38,635 nt of DNA from an uncultured Burkholderiales Genera incertae sedis bacterium (GTDB lineage Bacteria; Pseudomonadota; Gammaproteobacteria; Burkholderiales; Eutrophovitaceae): contig CAJQIK010000120.1 in NCBI GenBank assembly GCA_905478365.1, forward strand, positions 1-38,635. The letters run 5' to 3'. The notes under the pieces were generated by a model that saw only the letters and a program-made list of their open reading frames with translations, searched no databases and was not told the origin of the DNA. Within the stretch, counting starts at the first letter, position 1. Each line of letters opens with the position of its first letter. This document shows positions 37,686-38,635 of this stretch, in pieces. The translations under genes and the position numbers were made by a program.

Positions 37686-38465
37686 CTAAAAAGCGCTGTT
37701 ATAAACACCCCCATCAATCATTAAACTTTGACCTGTAATATACCCCGCATGGGCGCTACATAAAAATGCGCACGCTTTACCGAACTCATCAGGTGTGCCA
37801 AAACGTTTAGCTGGTATCTTCGATGCTCGATCATCCGCAACCTCCTGAACACTAACGCCCGTATTTTTAGCCCAGGACTCCAATCCGCCTCTCAGTCTAT
37901 CCGTATCGAAAAATCCTGGCAGAATGCTATTCACTGTAACGTTGTTATCGGCAATCGTTCGGGATACACCCGCAAGAAATGCGGTCAATCCTGCCCTCGC
38001 CCCGCTCGATAAATCTAAGCCAGGCACTGGCATTTTGACGCTCATCGATGTGATGTTTACGATTCTCCCAAACTTTTGAGAAATCATATGATCTACGACT
38101 TTTTGAATTAATTCGATCGGAGTAACCATATTCATGGTCACACCATCAATCATCGCGTCGCGATCAAGCTCTCTAAAATCTTTGAACGGAGGACCACCAT
38201 TATTATTAATTAAAATATCCGGGGATGGGCAAGCATCTAAAACTTTTGCCTGTCCATCTTTTGTGCTGATATCAGCTATGACTGGAGTGACCGACACACC
38301 CGTAGCTTTTACTATCTCGTTTGCGGTCGCAGTCAATGTTTTTTCATCTCTACCATTCAATACGAGCGACACACCAGCATCGGCTAATGCAACCGCACAA
38401 GCCTTGCCAAGTCCTCTACTCGATGCACATACGATCGCTTTTCTTCCTTCTATTCCAAGGTCCAT
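37686..38465 (-). CDS. SDR family protein with non-canonical active site (SSGAR in place of YxxxK)
   Basis: ASSRGLGKACAVALADAG, INNNGGPPFKDF, LDLSSGARAGLTAF, TGQSLMIDGG. Confidence 0.87.
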   Translation of the reverse strand: MDLGIEGRKAIVCASSRGLGKACAVALADAGVSLVLNGRDEKTLTATANEIVKATGVSVTPVIADISTKDGQAKVLDACPSPDILINNNGGPPFKDFRELDRDAMIDGVTMNMVTPIELIQKVVDHMISQKFGRIVNITSMSVKMPVPGLDLSSGARAGLTAFLAGVSRTIADNNVTVNSILPGFFDTDRLRGGLESWAKNTGVSVQEVADDRASKIPAKRFGTPDEFGKACAFLCSAHAGYITGQSLMIDGGVYNSAF

Positions 38466-38495
38466 CTATTATTCCTCCCAGATTTTTGATTGTTG

Positions 38496-38635
38496 CTAAT
38501 TTGAAACCCCATAAAAAAATTCATTTATCCAGAGTTGAGCCTGTTCACGCGCAGTCATAATAGATGTACGATCCATCCTCTGGCTTAGTAAATCTGCTTG
38601 AAATTTCGCATTTTCATCAAAGTTTACTGTATTGG
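38496..38635 (-). CDS. Partial CDS, C-terminus of unidentified protein (continues past window end)
   Basis: Open minus-strand frame ...NTVNFDENAKFQADLLSQRMDRTSIMTAREQAQLWINEFFYGVSN-stop, running off the window edge and ending 30 bp upstream of the SDR start. Confidence 0.5.
   Translation of the reverse strand, partial: NTVNFDENAKFQADLLSQRMDRTSIMTAREQAQLWINEFFYGVSN

Noticed and set aside
1-38635. CRISPR arrays, IS elements, prophage, toxin-antitoxin, restriction or retron systems
   Set aside because: No regularly spaced direct repeats, transposase/integrase motifs or defence-protein signatures were seen on either strand.

Overview
The 38.6 kb window is dense with genes and appears chromosomal. 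It is probably from a gammaproteobacterium: GshA is of the E. coli type, and there is a queA/tgt edge and a tRNA-Leu(CAA). I see no CRISPR array, transposase, integrase, phage gene, toxin-antitoxin pair or rRNA. Most of the content is CoA-thioester, amino-acid and organic-acid catabolism. It includes four acyl-CoA dehydrogenases (two forming a PimC/PimD-like pair), two MaoC hydratases, a 3-hydroxyacyl-CoA dehydrogenase, a thioesterase, HpcH/HpaI and DapA-like aldolases, glutaryl-CoA dehydrogenase and three SDRs. It also includes an IorAB-type molybdenum hydroxylase with XdhC, and a beta-alanine-type transaminase / M81 (MlrC-like) metallopeptidase / MmsA run. The most interesting items are: (1) a GAF-GAF-PAS-class III adenylyl cyclase-TPR protein, CyaB1-like with an NKFDE motif, translationally coupled to a coiled-coil protein and embedded among CoA-metabolism genes; (2) a ComB-like (2-phosphosulfolactate phosphatase family) protein with an altered signature motif, coupled to a MaoC hydratase in a PimCD-like beta-oxidation operon; (3) a NUDT19-like Nudix + LACTB2-like MBL fusion next to a stand-alone HisD/HpsN-like dehydrogenase that has an attenuator-like structure upstream; (4) the transaminase-M81-MmsA cassette, a candidate beta-amino-acid peptide pathway. 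No transcription factor was recognised in the window. All functional calls come from reading motifs by eye; no searches were run.
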